A stretch of DNA of 14,008 nt from positions 1 to 14,008 of the forward strand of contig DASWFT010000426.1 in the NCBI GenBank assembly GCA_036394075.1, read 5' to 3'. The stretch comes from JAWWPY01 sp036394075. Its GTDB lineage: Bacteria; Actinomycetota; Actinomycetes; Streptosporangiales; Streptosporangiaceae. Under the pieces are notes generated by a model, which was given only the letters and a program-made list of their open reading frames with translations, was not told where the DNA came from and made no database searches. The position numbers were made by a program, and so were the translations under genes. Shown here one piece after another: positions 12,953 through 14,008 of this stretch. Numbering within the stretch: position 1 is the stretch's first letter; every line of letters starts with the position of its first letter.

Positions 12953-14008
12953 GTGCGTACATCCCGTATCGCATTCCTCAGTTGCGTCCTGATTGTGCTC
13001 GCAGTGGTCGGATGCGGCTCCGGGGACGGCCAGACCGAGTCATCCTCGCCGCCGTCCCCCATCATCGCTACCGCCTCGACGACGCCGGGCTCTGCCCCGA
13101 CGTCATCCGGTGCCCAGGACTGGCTGGCCTATCACCGCACCAGCGCGCGGACCGGAGTGGCCACGGGATCCCCGGCCGCCGGAACGCTCTCCATCGCCTG
13201 GACCCAGCGGCTGGATGGCGCGGTGTACGGGCAGCCTCTGGTGCTTGGAGACCTCGTTATCGCGGCCACCGAGGGCGACACGGTCTACGGGCTGGACCGG
13301 GCCACCGGCCATGTCCGCTGGCACCTGCACGTCGGCACCCCGGTGCCCCTGGCCGACCTGCCGTGCGGCAGCATCGACCCGCTCGGCATCACCGGCACCA
13401 TGGTCTACGACCCAGCCAACGGCCTGGTGTACGCGGTCGCGGAGACCACTGGGTACTATCACGTGCTGGTCGGCGTGGACGTGGCCGACGGGACGCTGCG
13501 GGTCCGCCGCAACATTCCCACTCCCGACGGCAACCCCCGGTATAACCAGCAACGGGCCGCGCTCACCCTGCAGGACGGACGCGTTTATGTCGCGTTCGGC
13601 GGGCTCAATGGGGATTGCGGCCCCTACCAGGGCTCAGTCGTGTCTGTCCCGGCGTCGGGGCAGGGCGCGCTGGCCTCCTACCGCGTGCCGACTGCGCGGA
13701 AAGGCGGCATCTGGGCACCAGGCGGTCCGGTTGCCGGGCCGGATGGCACGCTCTACGTGGGCGTCGGCAACGGGGCTTCTACCGGCCCGCCGTTTGACCA
13801 CAGCGACTCGGTCACGGCGCTGTCGCCCGGCCTGCGTCGCACCGGCTTCTTCGCTCCCACCACATGGCCGGACGACAACGACAACGCCAACGATCTCGAC
13901 CTCGGCTCCATGTCCCCCGCCCTGCTGAGCGACGGGATGATACTGGCGGTCGGCAAGCGGGGAACCGGATACCTGCTCCGCGCCTCGGACCTGGGCGGCG
14001 TGGGCGGG
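12953..14008 (+). CDS. Secreted lipoprotein with PQQ-type beta-propeller repeats (3' end outside window)
   Basis: An open frame starts with GTG 12953 and continues without a stop through the last base, giving 352 residues. The first 21 residues form a lipoprotein signal: MRTSR, a hydrophobic stretch and the lipobox VVGC, so the mature protein would be lipid-anchored at Cys21 on the outer face of the membrane. A Ser/Thr/Pro linker (about 22-52) precedes a domain with repeated blades of the PQQ-enzyme/quinoprotein type, for example DWLAYHRTSARTG, YGQPLVLGDLVIAATE, VYGLDRATGHVRW and GTLYVGVGNG. No cofactor-binding or catalytic residues can be assigned, so it could be a scaffold, sensor or inactive relative of quinoprotein dehydrogenases. 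No Shine-Dalgarno sequence is visible. It is divergent from marR across 87 bp. Confidence 0.85.
   Translation, partial: MRTSRIAFLSCVLIVLAVVGCGSGDGQTESSSPPSPIIATASTTPGSAPTSSGAQDWLAYHRTSARTGVATGSPAAGTLSIAWTQRLDGAVYGQPLVLGDLVIAATEGDTVYGLDRATGHVRWHLHVGTPVPLADLPCGSIDPLGITGTMVYDPANGLVYAVAETTGYYHVLVGVDVADGTLRVRRNIPTPDGNPRYNQQRAALTLQDGRVYVAFGGLNGDCGPYQGSVVSVPASGQGALASYRVPTARKGGIWAPGGPVAGPDGTLYVGVGNGASTGPPFDHSDSVTALSPGLRRTGFFAPTTWPDDNDNANDLDLGSMSPALLSDGMILAVGKRGTGYLLRASDLGGVGG

Noticed and set aside
12880..13928. Plus-strand frames of 221 and 311 codons over the lipoprotein region
   Set aside because: The third frame, from GTG 12953, has a lipobox, propeller blades and consistent G/C third positions, and is open to the window end; the other two are shadows of it.

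Overview
The window is very GC-rich, with strong G/C preference at third codon positions, many GTG starts, and family types typical of filamentous Actinomycetota: a membrane-anchored HtrA-type protease with a long Gly/Pro/Tyr/Gln tail, HxlR, MarR and LysR regulators, and an SGNH hydrolase. I cannot name a genus. No rRNA, tRNA, CRISPR array, complete insertion sequence or phage gene was seen. No gene-free stretch exceeds 300 bases.

Layout. The left edge (2-73) holds the last codons of an unidentified gene. A membrane-anchored trypsin/PDZ protease follows (348-2210, +), preceded by three 11-bp-spaced direct repeats that look like a response-regulator box. It converges on a dapE-like M20 peptidase (2400-3455, -) across a gap holding a terminator-like hairpin and a 31-bp direct repeat. 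An arginine deiminase gene, arcA (3525-4754, +), diverges from dapE and converges on a LysR regulator (4780-5715, -). The LysR gene is divergent from a PLP aminotransferase (5934-7292, +). This aminotransferase is preceded by a short upstream ORF with a good Shine-Dalgarno sequence that overlaps its start by ATGA.

After four exact-period 18-bp repeats come a small coiled-coil protein built from a duplicated 56-residue unit (minus strand) and a TPR/metallo-beta-lactamase/alkylsulfatase-like hydrolase (7971-9680, -). The 5' end of the hydrolase gene abuts, in antisense, the broken end of an HxlR-family regulator whose C-terminus survives on the plus strand (about 9655-9879). Then come an SGNH/GDSL esterase (9917-10726, -), an MFS exporter (10811-12223, -) and a MarR regulator (12272-12865, -), the last two forming a likely regulator-exporter operon. 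A divergent secreted lipoprotein with a PQQ-type beta-propeller (from 12953, +) runs off the right edge.

How the genes work together. Likely local units are marR-MFS, LysR-aminotransferase, and possibly hydrolase plus coiled-coil protein. Amino-acid metabolism (DapE-like peptidase, arginine deiminase, aminotransferase with its LysR) dominates 2.4-7.3 kb, but nothing in the sequence proves one pathway. The most distinctive features are the HxlR remnant, the two short upstream ORFs with stop/start overlaps, repeated in-frame expansion of short tandem repeats at protein ends, and three minus-strand genes (dapE, lysR, marR) with a TAnnnT element 6-7 nt before the start codon, as expected of leaderless transcripts. 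I did not find a convincing new multi-gene system.
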